A stretch of DNA of 64,000 bases from Sphingobium sp. Z007 (lineage in GTDB: Bacteria > Pseudomonadota > Alphaproteobacteria > Sphingomonadales > Sphingomonadaceae). The notes under the pieces are model-generated. The model did not search any database. It was not told where the DNA came from and saw nothing but the letters and a program-made list of their open reading frames with translations. The translations under genes and the position numbers were made by a program. Location of the stretch: assembly GCF_900013425.1 (NCBI RefSeq), contig NZ_FBXK01000005.1:2542001-2606000 (forward strand), written 5' to 3'. Of the stretch, positions 17,445 through 25,837 are shown piece after piece; positions within the stretch are counted from its first letter, which is position 1, and each line of letters opens with the position of its first letter.

Positions 17445-18946
17445 AACCTCTCCTCCAGCCAGCGCTCCAGCCGATCGACCTGCACCCGGTCCAGCCGCAG
17501 CCCCAGCTTGCTGCGCCGCCAAAGCATGTCGTCACTGGTCTGCGCCCATTCGCGCATCATCATATGCCTCGCCTCCGCTTCGGTCAGGCCATGGCCGAAG
17601 TCCAGCCCCAGCGCCGATGCCTCCCGCGCTTCCCCCAGCCACACTCGCGCCTGGGTGCCATAGGCGCGCGCGATGCGGTCGATCGTGGCGGCATCCAGAA
17701 AGGGATAGTCGCGCGCCAGCCCGGCGATCAGCTCGGCAAGGCCCGTCATGGGAAAGTCGCCGCCGGGCAGGGGCGCGTCGGCGGTCCAATCGTCGCCCTT
17801 GAGCGCGGGCAGATACGGCTTGAGCAGATCCACCGCCTCAGCCGCCAGATGGCGATAGGTGGTGATCTTGCCGCCGAACACGCTGAGCAGCGGCGGCGCG
17901 CCATCTTCATCGTCCAGTTCAAGGCGATAGCCCCGCGTTGCCGCTTCGGGCCTCGCCGATCCATCGTCCACCAGCGGCCGCACCCCGGCATAGGACCAGA
18001 CGACGTCGGCCGGCATGATCGACCGCGCGAAATAGCGATTCGCGGCTTCGCACAGATAAGCGATCTCCTCGTCGCTCGCGACGACATGGTCCAGCCCGCC
18101 GTCATGATCGCGGTCGGTCGTGCCGATCAACGTAAAGTCGCGTTCGTAAGGGATGGCGAAAAAGATGCGGCCGTCGGGCAACTGGAAGAAATAGGCAAAG
18201 CCATGATCGAACAGGCGCGGCACGACGATATGCGATCCGCGCACCAGCCGTATGTGCCGCTGCGTCGGTCGATCCGCGCGGTCGAGCAGGTCGAGCACGG
18301 CCGGCCCGGCGGCGTTCACCACGGCGCGGGCGTGGACCGTCTCTTCGCCGCGATCCGACAGGGTCGCGATCCGCCAATAGCCATCGGCGCGCGCCAATCG
18401 CAAGACGGCGGTACGGGTGCGCACTTCCGCACCGCGATCGGCGGCGTCGCGCGCGTTGAGCACCACCAGCCGGGCGTCATCTACCCATGCGTCGGAATAG
18501 CAATAGCCCCGCCTGAAGCCGCTTTTCAGGGGCGCGCCCGCGGGATGGCCGCGCAGATCGATCGCCTGCGTCACCGGCAGAGCGCGACGGCCGCCGATAT
18601 GATCGTACAGGAACAGGCCCAGCCGCAGCATCCAGCGCGGCCGCAGGCCCTTGGTCCAGGGCAGGACGAAGCGCATCGGATGAATGATATGCGGCGCGAT
18701 TCCCCAGAGCCGCTCGCGCTCCGCCAACGATTCGCGCACCAGCGCGAACTCGTAATGCTCCAGATAGCGCAGGCCGCCGTGGATCAATTTGGTGGACGCG
18801 GACGATGTGCCGCTGGCCAGATCGCCCTGCTCCAACAATAACACATGCGCGCCACGCCCAGCGGCGTCGCGGGCGATGCCGCAGCCATTCACCCCGCCGC
18901 CGATGACGGCCAAGTCGTAGATGTCAGCTTTTGGCGTCTCGTTCAC
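17441..18946 (-). CDS. glpD: Aerobic glycerol-3-phosphate dehydrogenase
   Basis: FAD enzyme at the inner membrane that oxidises glycerol 3-phosphate to dihydroxyacetone phosphate and passes electrons to quinone. The N-terminus YDLAVIGGGVNGCGIARDAAGRG is the FAD Rossmann motif; SSASTKLIHGGLRYLEHYEF, VNAAGPAV and SVFGGKITTYR are family signatures. GTG at 18946 gives 501 aa, the length of E. coli GlpD, with the N-terminus aligned; ATG at 18994 would add 16 residues. First gene of the glpD-glpK pair. Confidence 0.95.
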   Translation of the reverse strand: MNETPKADIYDLAVIGGGVNGCGIARDAAGRGAHVLLLEQGDLASGTSSASTKLIHGGLRYLEHYEFALVRESLAERERLWGIAPHIIHPMRFVLPWTKGLRPRWMLRLGLFLYDHIGGRRALPVTQAIDLRGHPAGAPLKSGFRRGYCYSDAWVDDARLVVLNARDAADRGAEVRTRTAVLRLARADGYWRIATLSDRGEETVHARAVVNAAGPAVLDLLDRADRPTQRHIRLVRGSHIVVPRLFDHGFAYFFQLPDGRIFFAIPYERDFTLIGTTDRDHDGGLDHVVASDEEIAYLCEAANRYFARSIMPADVVWSYAGVRPLVDDGSARPEAATRGYRLELDDEDGAPPLLSVFGGKITTYRHLAAEAVDLLKPYLPALKGDDWTADAPLPGGDFPMTGLAELIAGLARDYPFLDAATIDRIARAYGTQARVWLGEAREASALGLDFGHGLTEAEARHMMMREWAQTSDDMLWRRSKLGLRLDRVQVDRLERWLEERL

Positions 18947-19035
18947 GCCTGCAGATGTAGGATGGACAGGCGCGTGAGGGAACCGCGAAACCATGGCCGA
19001 CCACTGTCAGCCGTTCAGCCCATATTTGCCGGCGA

Positions 19036-19413
19036 TCAGGCCTTTTCCAAGGTGCATTGCAGCGGGTGCTGGTTCTGCCGGGCGAAGTCCATCACCTGGT
19101 TGACCTTGGTCTCGGCAACCTCATAGCTGAAAATCCCGCACACGCCGACGCCGCGCTGGTGGACATGCAGCATCACCCGCGTCGCTTCCTCCATGTCCAT
19201 GCGGAAGAAACTTTGCAGGACATGCACGACGAACTCCATTGGGGTATAGTCGTCGTTGAGCATCAGCACCTTATAGAGCGAAGGCTTTTTGGTGCGGGTG
19301 CGCGTCCGGGTGGCGATGCCGACGCTGGGACCGCCTGGACCCTCGCCCTGATCGTCAGGATGCTGGCCCGCCATCGCAACGGGGCCTGCATGGGATGTGA
19401 TACGGCTGTTCAT
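19036..19413 (-). CDS. clpS: ATP-dependent Clp protease adaptor ClpS
   Basis: N-end-rule adaptor that delivers substrates to ClpAP. The core [24 protein letters not shown] and [24 protein letters not shown] are canonical, including the acidic pair and His that bind the substrate N-terminus. The first ~40 residues are a disordered extension ([19 protein letters not shown]). Start uncertain: ATG 19413 is taken, 19446 and an internal Met-Ala are alternatives. The clpA gene is not adjacent. Confidence 0.93.
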   Translation of the reverse strand: MNSRITSHAGPVAMAGQHPDDQGEGPGGPSVGIATRTRTRTKKPSLYKVLMLNDDYTPMEFVVHVLQSFFRMDMEEATRVMLHVHQRGVGVCGIFSYEVAETKVNQVMDFARQNQHPLQCTLEKA

Positions 19414-19503
19414 GATGCCAAAGGATATGGCGATTTGCCGCGTCAAGGCAAGGGGGCCGAAGGGACGATCCCGCAGGACAGACGATATTTCAGCTTCAAT
19501 GCA

Positions 19504-19541
19504 AAGGGGCGCCGCTTCCGCAAATGGAAGCGACGCCCCTT
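19504..19541 (-). terminator. Strong hairpin terminator after the phasin gene
   Basis: A 16-bp stem with one mismatch (AAGGGGCG.CGCTTCC against GGAAGCG.CGCCCCTT) and a 6-base loop, 27 bp past the phasin stop on the minus strand. The T-run is short (CTTTG). Confidence 0.7.
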
Positions 19542-19567
19542 GGCTATGACGGGAAGAACGCTACCGA

Positions 19568-20449
19568 TCAGGCGGCCAGCGACTTCACCTTGTCGGTGAC
19601 CAACGTCACGCGGGCGGTCAGCGGCTGAGCGATTTCGCTCGCCAGCTTCATCATCGCTTCGCTGTTCTTGGCGGCTTCCTTGGCCATCTCGTCAAAGCTG
19701 CTCGACAGGAACTGGCTCTGCAGCTGGAAGAATTCGGTCGGGGTCTTGGCGGTCGAGAAGGTCTTGAACGACGCGGTCGCCTTTTCGAAATTCTTGCGGC
19801 TGTAATCGACAGCTTCCTGGCCCAGGGTTTCCATCGCCTTGGCGGCGATCTTGCCCGATTCGACCAGCGCTTCGACATTGCCCTTGGCGATGTCGCTCAT
19901 TTCTTCGATCGCCTTGGTCGACTTTTCAACGCCGGCCTTGGCCTTCTCGTTCATGTCGGCATAGGCGGTTTCGAACTTGGCCTTGGTGTCCTCGGCGAAC
20001 TTCTTTCCGGTTTCGATGACGTCGTTCATGATCTTGGTTCCTTCTGCCGGCAGCGGCTGGGTCGCGATGGGTTCGGCCTTGGTCAGGCTCTCTGTAATTT
20101 TGGGTTCTGTTATGGCGGGTTCCGGCGCGGCATCCACCGCGGTCGTGGCGGCGGCGATCGCGACAGGATCGGCCTGTTCGGCCGGGCTTTCGACAGGCTC
20201 AGACTTCGACGAAGGCGTCGGAGCGGGCGTCGGTGTCGGCGTGGGAGCAGGCGTTGGGGCCGGCTCCTTCTGCGGATTGGTATCAATCGGCTTTACCGCG
20301 GCAGAAACCGCCTTTCTGGGCGCAGGCTTCTTTGCCGCCGGGGTGCCGATCGCCGCTTCCGCCGCCTTCAGCGCCTCGCTCGCCGACAGGGTCGTCGAAC
20401 CGGGCTTGGGGCGCAGGCTGCTATTGGGCGTCTTCGTTGTAACAGCCAT
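19568..20449 (-). CDS. Phasin (PHA granule-associated protein) with long Ala/Pro-rich N-terminus
   Basis: Coats polyhydroxyalkanoate granules. The 293-aa protein has a disordered, Pro/Ala/Thr-rich N-terminal half (PTPAPTPTPTPAPTPS) and a helical phasin_2-like domain from about 155 (KKFAEDTKAKFETAYADMNEKAK ... AVDYSRKNFEKATASFKTFSTAKTPTEFFQLQSQFLSSSFDEM). ATG 20449 is set by GGAGG six bases upstream; the nearer ATG at 20455 is too close to it. It lies after phaC with its own promoter and an inverted repeat that probably binds PhaR. Confidence 0.9.
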   Translation of the reverse strand: MAVTTKTPNSSLRPKPGSTTLSASEALKAAEAAIGTPAAKKPAPRKAVSAAVKPIDTNPQKEPAPTPAPTPTPTPAPTPSSKSEPVESPAEQADPVAIAAATTAVDAAPEPAITEPKITESLTKAEPIATQPLPAEGTKIMNDVIETGKKFAEDTKAKFETAYADMNEKAKAGVEKSTKAIEEMSDIAKGNVEALVESGKIAAKAMETLGQEAVDYSRKNFEKATASFKTFSTAKTPTEFFQLQSQFLSSSFDEMAKEAAKNSEAMMKLASEIAQPLTARVTLVTDKVKSLAA

Positions 20450-20463
20450 GACCATCCTCCGTT

Positions 20464-20524
20464 TGTTGCACTGCACAATAATGGCTTTGCGGGATGTTTG
20501 CAAGAGTTATTGTGCAGTGCAACA
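20464..20524. promoter_or_regulatory. Perfect 18-bp inverted repeat, probable PhaR operator of the phasin gene
   Basis: TGTTGCACTGCACAATAA at 20464-20481 is repeated exactly in inverted orientation at 20507-20524, with 25 bp between. Each arm contains the TGC-rich TGCACTGCAC pattern of PhaR sites in PHA-forming alphaproteobacteria. The left arm begins 15 bp before the phasin start codon, next to the ribosome binding site, so binding should block expression when no granules are present. No phaR gene is in the window. Confidence 0.65.
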
Positions 20525-20589
20525 AATCTGAAACGGAGAGAGGCTTGCGGGGTTTCAGTCTGGCTACCGAAAACCGCTATTGCACAGCT

Positions 20590-22329
20590 TTAGCGCTGCT
20601 TTACGTAACGTCCGGGTGCATCTTCGACCGGTCTTAATCGACCCCCGCCCGGCTGGCGCGCGCCCTTGGCGGGCACCTTGCGCGAATCACCCTGCTCGAT
20701 CCAGGCGCGCCAGTCGGGCCACCAGCTGCCCTTCGTTTCCTTCGCGACTGCAAGGAAATTGTCCAGCGTCGGCTGCGGCTCGTCCGCCACCCAATATTGA
20801 TATTTGTTCGCGGCGGGCGGATTGATGACCCCGGCGATGTGGCCCGACCCTGCGAGCACGAACCGTACCGGGCCTGACAGATTTTCCGTCAGCTTCCACA
20901 CGCTTTCCAGCGGGGCGATATGGTCCTCCCGCCCGGCCTGCACATAGGCCGGCGTCTGGATCGTCTTGAGGTCGATCGGCGTCCCGTCCACGCTGATGGC
21001 GCCCGGCACGACCAACAGGTTGTCGCGATACAGCTGCGTCAGATAATCCTTGTGCCAGCGCGCTGGCAGGTTGGTGGTGTCGCCATTCCAGTAGAGCAGG
21101 TCGAAGGGCGGATAATCCATGCCCAGCAGATAATTGTTGACCACATAGTTCCAGATCAGGTCGCGCCCGCGCAGCAGGTTGAAGGTGACGGCCATGTAGC
21201 GCCCATCGAGGAAGCCGCCGGACGATAGCTGGTCCACCAGCTTCATCTGCTCGTCGTCGATGAACAGGGTCAGGTCCCCGGCCTGGGAAAAATCGACCTG
21301 GGCGGTGAAGAAGGTCGCGCTCGCCACCTTGTCCGCCTGGCCCCGCGCCGCCAGCAGCGCCAGCGTCGCGGCCAGCGTCGTGCCGGCCACGCAATAGCCG
21401 ATCGTATGGACGCTTTTCACCTTGAGCAGGTCGCGCACAGTGTCGATCGCGTCGATCTGGCCTTTCAGGATATAATCGTCCCAGACCAGATCCTTCATTG
21501 ATGCGTCGGCGGACTTCCATGACACCAGGAACACGCTGATCCCCTGGTCCACCGCCCATTTGACGAAGCTTTTTTCCGGCGACAGGTCGAGAATGTAGAA
21601 GCGGTTGATCCAGGGCGGAAAGATGACGAGCGGCGTTTCCAGCACCTGCGCCGTCGAAGGCGCATAATGGATCAGCTGGTAGAGCGGGGTTTCATGGATG
21701 ACCTTGCCCGGCGTCGCGGCGATGTTGCGCCCCAGTTCGAACTGGCTGCCGTCGGTGTGGCTCAGTTGCCCCTTCTCCATGTCGGCCAGCATATGCTTGA
21801 GGCCCTTGACCAGATTCTCGCCGCCGCTCTCGATCGTCTTCTGCACCACGGTCGGGTTGGTGAGCGGGAAATTGGCGGGCGACATCGCGTCCAGCATGCC
21901 GCTGGTGGCAAAGCGCAGCTTGGCTTTCGCCTTGGGATCAACGCCATCCACCGCGTCCGCCAGGCGGAGCATATAATCCGAGGTCAGCAGATAGCTTTGC
22001 CGGATCAGGTCGTAAAAGGGATGCTCCGTCCACGCCGGATCGGCGAACCGCCGATCCTTGGCGGCAGCCGGGCTGTCGGCAGGCGCAGGGTCGGGCTGGT
22101 CGCGCAGCAATCCGCCCGAATCCAGGAAACGCTGCCACAGCGCCAGCCCTTCGTCGGCGAAGCTGGTCTGGATGCGCGCCACGGTTTCCGGGTCGAACGG
22201 CAGCATCCGCCCGGTCGCGCCCGCGGCCTGTTCCAGCATCAATTGCTGGGCGCGGCCGATGACCTCGGTCCATTGCTGCATCTGCTGCAATGTGGGCAGG
22301 TGGGGTTCCATGACATCGGCTTTATCCAT
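20590..22329 (-). CDS. phaC: Class I polyhydroxyalkanoate synthase
   Basis: Polymerises (R)-3-hydroxyacyl-CoA into PHA at the granule surface. The 579-aa protein has an N-terminal helical region and the alpha/beta hydrolase core. Catalytic residues are in GYCVAGTTLAA (Cys near 313, the lipase-like box), YWNGDTTNLPARWH (Asp) and AGSGHIAGVINPP (His). PPWINRFYILDL and SWKSADASMKDL are family marks. ATG 22329 is preceded by AGGAGG and AAGGTGG. Length and lack of a PhaE partner fit class I. Confidence 0.96.
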   Translation of the reverse strand: MDKADVMEPHLPTLQQMQQWTEVIGRAQQLMLEQAAGATGRMLPFDPETVARIQTSFADEGLALWQRFLDSGGLLRDQPDPAPADSPAAAKDRRFADPAWTEHPFYDLIRQSYLLTSDYMLRLADAVDGVDPKAKAKLRFATSGMLDAMSPANFPLTNPTVVQKTIESGGENLVKGLKHMLADMEKGQLSHTDGSQFELGRNIAATPGKVIHETPLYQLIHYAPSTAQVLETPLVIFPPWINRFYILDLSPEKSFVKWAVDQGISVFLVSWKSADASMKDLVWDDYILKGQIDAIDTVRDLLKVKSVHTIGYCVAGTTLAATLALLAARGQADKVASATFFTAQVDFSQAGDLTLFIDDEQMKLVDQLSSGGFLDGRYMAVTFNLLRGRDLIWNYVVNNYLLGMDYPPFDLLYWNGDTTNLPARWHKDYLTQLYRDNLLVVPGAISVDGTPIDLKTIQTPAYVQAGREDHIAPLESVWKLTENLSGPVRFVLAGSGHIAGVINPPAANKYQYWVADEPQPTLDNFLAVAKETKGSWWPDWRAWIEQGDSRKVPAKGARQPGGGRLRPVEDAPGRYVKQR

Positions 22330-22472
22330 GGCCACCTTGCTCCTCCTGGCATTGCGCATATCCGCCGCTTTTTCTGGCGCGTCGCAACCGGGCGGGTTAT
22401 AGCCAGATTGTGATACGCCAGCGGCGCCTCACGCACTATCCTCTACAGAGAGCTTTCAGGAAAGCCCCTATA

Positions 22473-23684
22473 ATGTCCGAAGAATTTTACCGCATGAAGC
22501 GCCTGCCGCCCTATGTCATCGCCGAAGTCAACGCGATGCGAGCGGCCGCCCGTGCGGCGGGAGAGGATATTATCGATCTGGGCATGGGCAATCCCGACCT
22601 GCCGCCGCCGCCGCACGTCATCGCCAAGCTGATCGAAGTCGCGCAGAAACCGGACGCCCATGGCTATTCCCAGTCGAAGGGCATTCCCGGCCTTCGCAAG
22701 GCGCAGGCCAATTATTATGGCCGCCGCTTCGGCGTCGATGTCGACCCGGAAACCGAGGTCGTCGTGACCATGGGGTCGAAGGAAGGGCTGGCCAGCCTCG
22801 CCACCGCGATCACCGCGCCGGGCGATGTCGTGCTGGCCCCCAATCCCAGCTACCCGATCCATATGTTCGGCTTCATCCTCGCGGGCGCCACGATCCGGTC
22901 CGTGCCGACGACCGCGGACGAGAATTATTTCCGCTCGCTCGACCGCGCCATGGCTTTCACCGTGCCGCGCCCGTCGATCCTGGTGGTCAACTATCCGTCC
23001 AACCCGACGGCCGAGACGGTCGACCTTGCCTTCTACGAACGGCTGGTCGCCTGGGCGAAGGAGAATAAGGTCTGGGTACTCTCCGATCTCGCCTATTCCG
23101 AATTATATTATGACGGCAATCCGACGCCCTCCATCCTGCAAGTGCCAGGTGCCAAGGATATCGCGATCGAATTTACGTCGCTGTCAAAGACATACAGCAT
23201 GGCCGGCTGGCGCATGGGTTTTGCCGTGGGCAACCGCAAGCTGATCGCGGCGATGACGCGAGTGAAATCCTATCTCGACTATGGCGCCTTCACCCCGATC
23301 CAGGCGGCCGCCTGCGCCGCGCTCAACGGGCCGCAGGACATCGTCGAGAAGAACCGCCTGCTCTATCACAAGCGCCGCGACGTGCTGGTCGAGAGTTTCG
23401 GCCGCGCCGGCTGGGACATTCCCGCCCCGCCAGCTTCCATGTTCGCCTGGGCGCCGCTGCCGCCTGCGCTCAAAGAAATGGGCAGCCTGGAATTTTCCAA
23501 GCAACTCCTGACCCACGCCAAGGTCGCGGTCGCGCCGGGGGTTGGCTATGGGGAGGATGGCGAAGGTTTCGTCCGCATCGCCATGGTCGAGAATGAACAG
23601 CGGCTGCGCCAGGCCGCACGCAACATCAAACAGTATCTCAAGTCCATGGGCGTCAATGCGCCCTCGTCCAAGGGCGTAGCCTGA
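22473..23684 (+). CDS. Class I/II aminotransferase, AlaC/LL-DAP-aminotransferase-like
   Basis: PLP-dependent aminotransferase of 403 aa, nearest to alanine-forming transaminases (AlaC) and LL-diaminopimelate aminotransferases. Seen: DLGMGNPDLPPPPHVI, VVTMGSKEGLASLA, NYPSNPTAETVD, DLAYSELYYDG and the PLP lysine in SLSKTYSMAGWRMGFAVGN, with RIAMVENEQRLRQAARNIK near the end. ATG 22473 follows AGGAAAG. It heads a run of four overlapping genes; the stop codon overlaps the likely CTG start of the next. The precise substrate is undecided. Confidence 0.92.
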   Translation: MSEEFYRMKRLPPYVIAEVNAMRAAARAAGEDIIDLGMGNPDLPPPPHVIAKLIEVAQKPDAHGYSQSKGIPGLRKAQANYYGRRFGVDVDPETEVVVTMGSKEGLASLATAITAPGDVVLAPNPSYPIHMFGFILAGATIRSVPTTADENYFRSLDRAMAFTVPRPSILVVNYPSNPTAETVDLAFYERLVAWAKENKVWVLSDLAYSELYYDGNPTPSILQVPGAKDIAIEFTSLSKTYSMAGWRMGFAVGNRKLIAAMTRVKSYLDYGAFTPIQAAACAALNGPQDIVEKNRLLYHKRRDVLVESFGRAGWDIPAPPASMFAWAPLPPALKEMGSLEFSKQLLTHAKVAVAPGVGYGEDGEGFVRIAMVENEQRLRQAARNIKQYLKSMGVNAPSSKGVA

Positions 23685-23917
23685 GTTACAGACCGGACCC
23701 GACGGGTGGTCGCTGCGGATGTATCGCAGCGCTGCCCGTCATTCTGTTGATGCTTGGACTGTTCGTGGCTTTTGCGATAGGCGATTGCCATATCGATGCC
23801 AGCAACGATCAATGCGCTGACGGTGAACGGCGGGCTATCTTTACACTCATCCTTACACCCTTTGCTGGCGTCGCCGCTTTCTTCCTCGTCAACTGGTTGG
23901 TAAGAAGACGGAAATGA
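23681..23917 (+). CDS. Small two-span membrane protein, probable CTG start
   Basis: An open frame of 78 codons fills the gap between the aminotransferase and the DUF2721 gene. It encodes a protein with a first helix IAALPVILLMLGLFVAFAIG, a polar Cys-containing loop (DCHIDASNDQCADGERR) and a second helix IFTLILTPFAGVAAFFLVNWL ending in RRRK. There is no ATG or GTG before the first helix; CTG at 23681 overlaps the upstream TGA (CTGA) and has AAGGGCG before it, giving Met-Ser-Tyr-Arg. The stop overlaps the next ATG (ATGA). An ATG at residue 24 inside helix 1 is the alternative. Unknown function. Confidence 0.6.
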   Translation: MSYRPDPTGGRCGCIAALPVILLMLGLFVAFAIGDCHIDASNDQCADGERRAIFTLILTPFAGVAAFFLVNWLVRRRK

Positions 23918-24417
23918 CCATGATCCCTCTGCCCCAGGTCAGCCAAGTCGCGCAGACCATCCAACTGGCGCTCGCGCCGGTCTTCCTGCTGGCGGGCATC
24001 GGCGCGTTCCTGAACGTCTGCGTCAGCCGCCTGGCGCGGATCATCGACCGGGCGCGCGATGTGGAACAGTTGATCCTGACGACGCGCGGTAAGGAACATG
24101 ACCGCAAAGTCGCCGAAATCCAGGTGCTCGACCGGCGGATGAGTGTGGTCAACAGCGCGATTTTCCTGTCCGTCGCATCGGCTTGCGCCGTCTGCCTGGT
24201 CGTCATCCTCCTGTTCGCGGGCAATCTGTTCGACGCGCATCTGGGCACGCCGATCGCGGTTCTGTTCAGCCTGGCGATGCTGTTGCAAGCGGGCGGGTTC
24301 GCCACCTTCATTCAGGAAATCCGGCTGGCGTCGCAGATCATCCATATCCGCAACGAAGTCCTTTATCACAAGGTGGATGCGGAAGAGGCGGATGCAGCGA
24401 TCGAAGCGCTGCCGTGA
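23914..24417 (+). CDS. DUF2721 membrane protein
   Basis: 167 aa. The N-terminal segment LAPVFLLAGIGAFLNVCVSRLARIIDRARDVE is the DUF2721 signature: a helix followed by a charged RLxRIIDR stretch. Two more helices come after (IFLSVASACAVCLVVILLF and IAVLFSLAMLLQAGGFATFI). Start ATG overlaps the stop of the 78-aa gene, and its own stop overlaps the GTG of the 2Fe-2S gene, so it is translationally coupled on both sides. No function is known for the family. Confidence 0.88.
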   Translation: MTMIPLPQVSQVAQTIQLALAPVFLLAGIGAFLNVCVSRLARIIDRARDVEQLILTTRGKEHDRKVAEIQVLDRRMSVVNSAIFLSVASACAVCLVVILLFAGNLFDAHLGTPIAVLFSLAMLLQAGGFATFIQEIRLASQIIHIRNEVLYHKVDAEEADAAIEALP

Positions 24418-24968
24418 CCCGCTTCACCGTCAACGACCGGCCGGTGCAATATCGGATGGACCCGGAGACGCCGCTGCTCTGGGCGCTGCGCGATGCGTCG
24501 AACCTGACCGGGACCAAATATGGGTGCGGCACCGGCGATTGCGGCGCGTGCACCGTGGATATCGACGGGGAGGCAGTGCGATCCTGCCAGGTGACGATCG
24601 GCAAGACCGAGGGCCGCTTCGTCACGACGATCGAAGCGCTGTCGCCCGATCGCGGCCATCCGGTGCAACAGGCGTTCGCCGCCGACAATGTGTCGCAATG
24701 CGGTTATTGCATCCCCGGCATGATCATGGCCGCGTCGGTGCTGTTGCGCCGGACCAATGATCCCTCCGACGAGCAGATTGACGGCGCGATCACCAATATC
24801 TGCCGCTGCGGCATCTACCCCCGGCTGCGCGGTGCGATCAAGCGGGCCGGCCGGATCATGCGCGGGGAGGATCAGGTGGCGGCCGCGCCGCCGCCGGGCA
24901 TCACGCCGGAAGATGCAGCGCGGACCGTCCCGGCGCTGGGCCGGCCGGCTGTTCAGCCGAAACGGTAA
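24414..24968 (+). CDS. Two-cluster 2Fe-2S subunit of the molybdenum hydroxylase family, without its large subunit
   Basis: 184 aa, like the small subunit of isoquinoline 1-oxidoreductase (IorA) or CO/xanthine dehydrogenases. Cluster 1 ligands are CGTGDCGAC plus the Cys of RSC; cluster 2 ligands are CGYC and ICRCG, all present. The GTG start overlaps the preceding stop (GTGA). Its 3' end overlaps the convergent dioxygenase gene by 16 bp. Normally a ~750-aa molybdopterin subunit gene follows; none is in the window. It may pair with a distant large subunit or act as an electron carrier. Confidence 0.9.
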   Translation: MTRFTVNDRPVQYRMDPETPLLWALRDASNLTGTKYGCGTGDCGACTVDIDGEAVRSCQVTIGKTEGRFVTTIEALSPDRGHPVQQAFAADNVSQCGYCIPGMIMAASVLLRRTNDPSDEQIDGAITNICRCGIYPRLRGAIKRAGRIMRGEDQVAAAPPPGITPEDAARTVPALGRPAVQPKR

Positions 24969-25765
24969 CCCGACACCGACCAGCCCATCACCGAACTACG
25001 ATGGTCACATGTGGCCGCATCGTCGCCACCTGCGCCCAGCGCCACCATCAACGGCAACAAATGCTCCTCGCGCGGATGAGCGAAGCGGGCTTGCGGCAGA
25101 TGCTCCCAGGCGGCGACGCGGGCGGCCCGGCGCTGCGGATCGGGATCGGTGACCGCGGCGGTCAGGGCATAATCCCAGGCGGTCGATGGCGCGATCGCCT
25201 GCGGCCCCCGCACGCGCAGATTGTGGAAGCTCATGCCCGACCCGACGATCAGCACGCCTTCGTCGCGCAGCGGCGCCAGCGCCCGCCCCGCCGCGATATG
25301 GGCAGCCGGATCGAGATCATGGCGCAGCGAGAGTTGCGCGACCGGAATGTCGGCATCAGGGAGCGCCACTTTCATCGGAATGAACACGCCATGGTCCCAG
25401 CCCCGCGCCGCCTCCTCCGCCGTGGCGAAGCCGCCCGCCTGAAGCAGCGCAGCGGCGCGGCGTGCCAGATCAGGCGCACCCGGCGCGTCCCAGCGCAGCA
25501 TGTAAGTGTGAGGTGGAAAGCCATAATAGTCGAACAGCAAGGGCGGCCGTTCGCCGACATGCACGGTGAAGGCCTGCTCTTCCCAATGGCCCGACACCAG
25601 CAGGATCGCGCGCGGCCGTTCGGCCAGGCTGTCGATCAGCCCGGCCAGATAATGCTGCATCGGCCGCCATATCGGGTCGCTATGCGTATGGTCGGGATCG
25701 GCCGGGTCCATGAAGAAACAGGGACCGCCGCCATGGGGAATGAAAAGGGTGGGCTGTGTGGACAT
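24953..25765 (-). CDS. Class III extradiol dioxygenase, DODA (YgiD/4,5-DOPA dioxygenase) family
   Basis: 270 aa. Non-haem Fe(II) or Zn site residues are visible: FIPHGGGPCFF near the N-terminus, LLVSGHWEE (~57), the His in GWDHGVFIPMK, GSGMSFHNLR and FAHPREEHLLPLMVALGA. These mark the aromatic-ring-opening/DODA group. Catalysis is probably on a catechol, but the physiological substrate is unknown. ATG 25765. It stands alone, converging on the 2Fe-2S gene. Confidence 0.88.
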   Translation of the reverse strand: MSTQPTLFIPHGGGPCFFMDPADPDHTHSDPIWRPMQHYLAGLIDSLAERPRAILLVSGHWEEQAFTVHVGERPPLLFDYYGFPPHTYMLRWDAPGAPDLARRAAALLQAGGFATAEEAARGWDHGVFIPMKVALPDADIPVAQLSLRHDLDPAAHIAAGRALAPLRDEGVLIVGSGMSFHNLRVRGPQAIAPSTAWDYALTAAVTDPDPQRRAARVAAWEHLPQARFAHPREEHLLPLMVALGAGGDDAATCDHRSSVMGWSVSGYRFG

Positions 25766-25837
25766 GGCCCATAGATTGGCTCGTGCCGGTCACGCTGCAA
25801 CCGACGAAGCGGAAACTGTCCGTTTCGCTGTCTCGGT

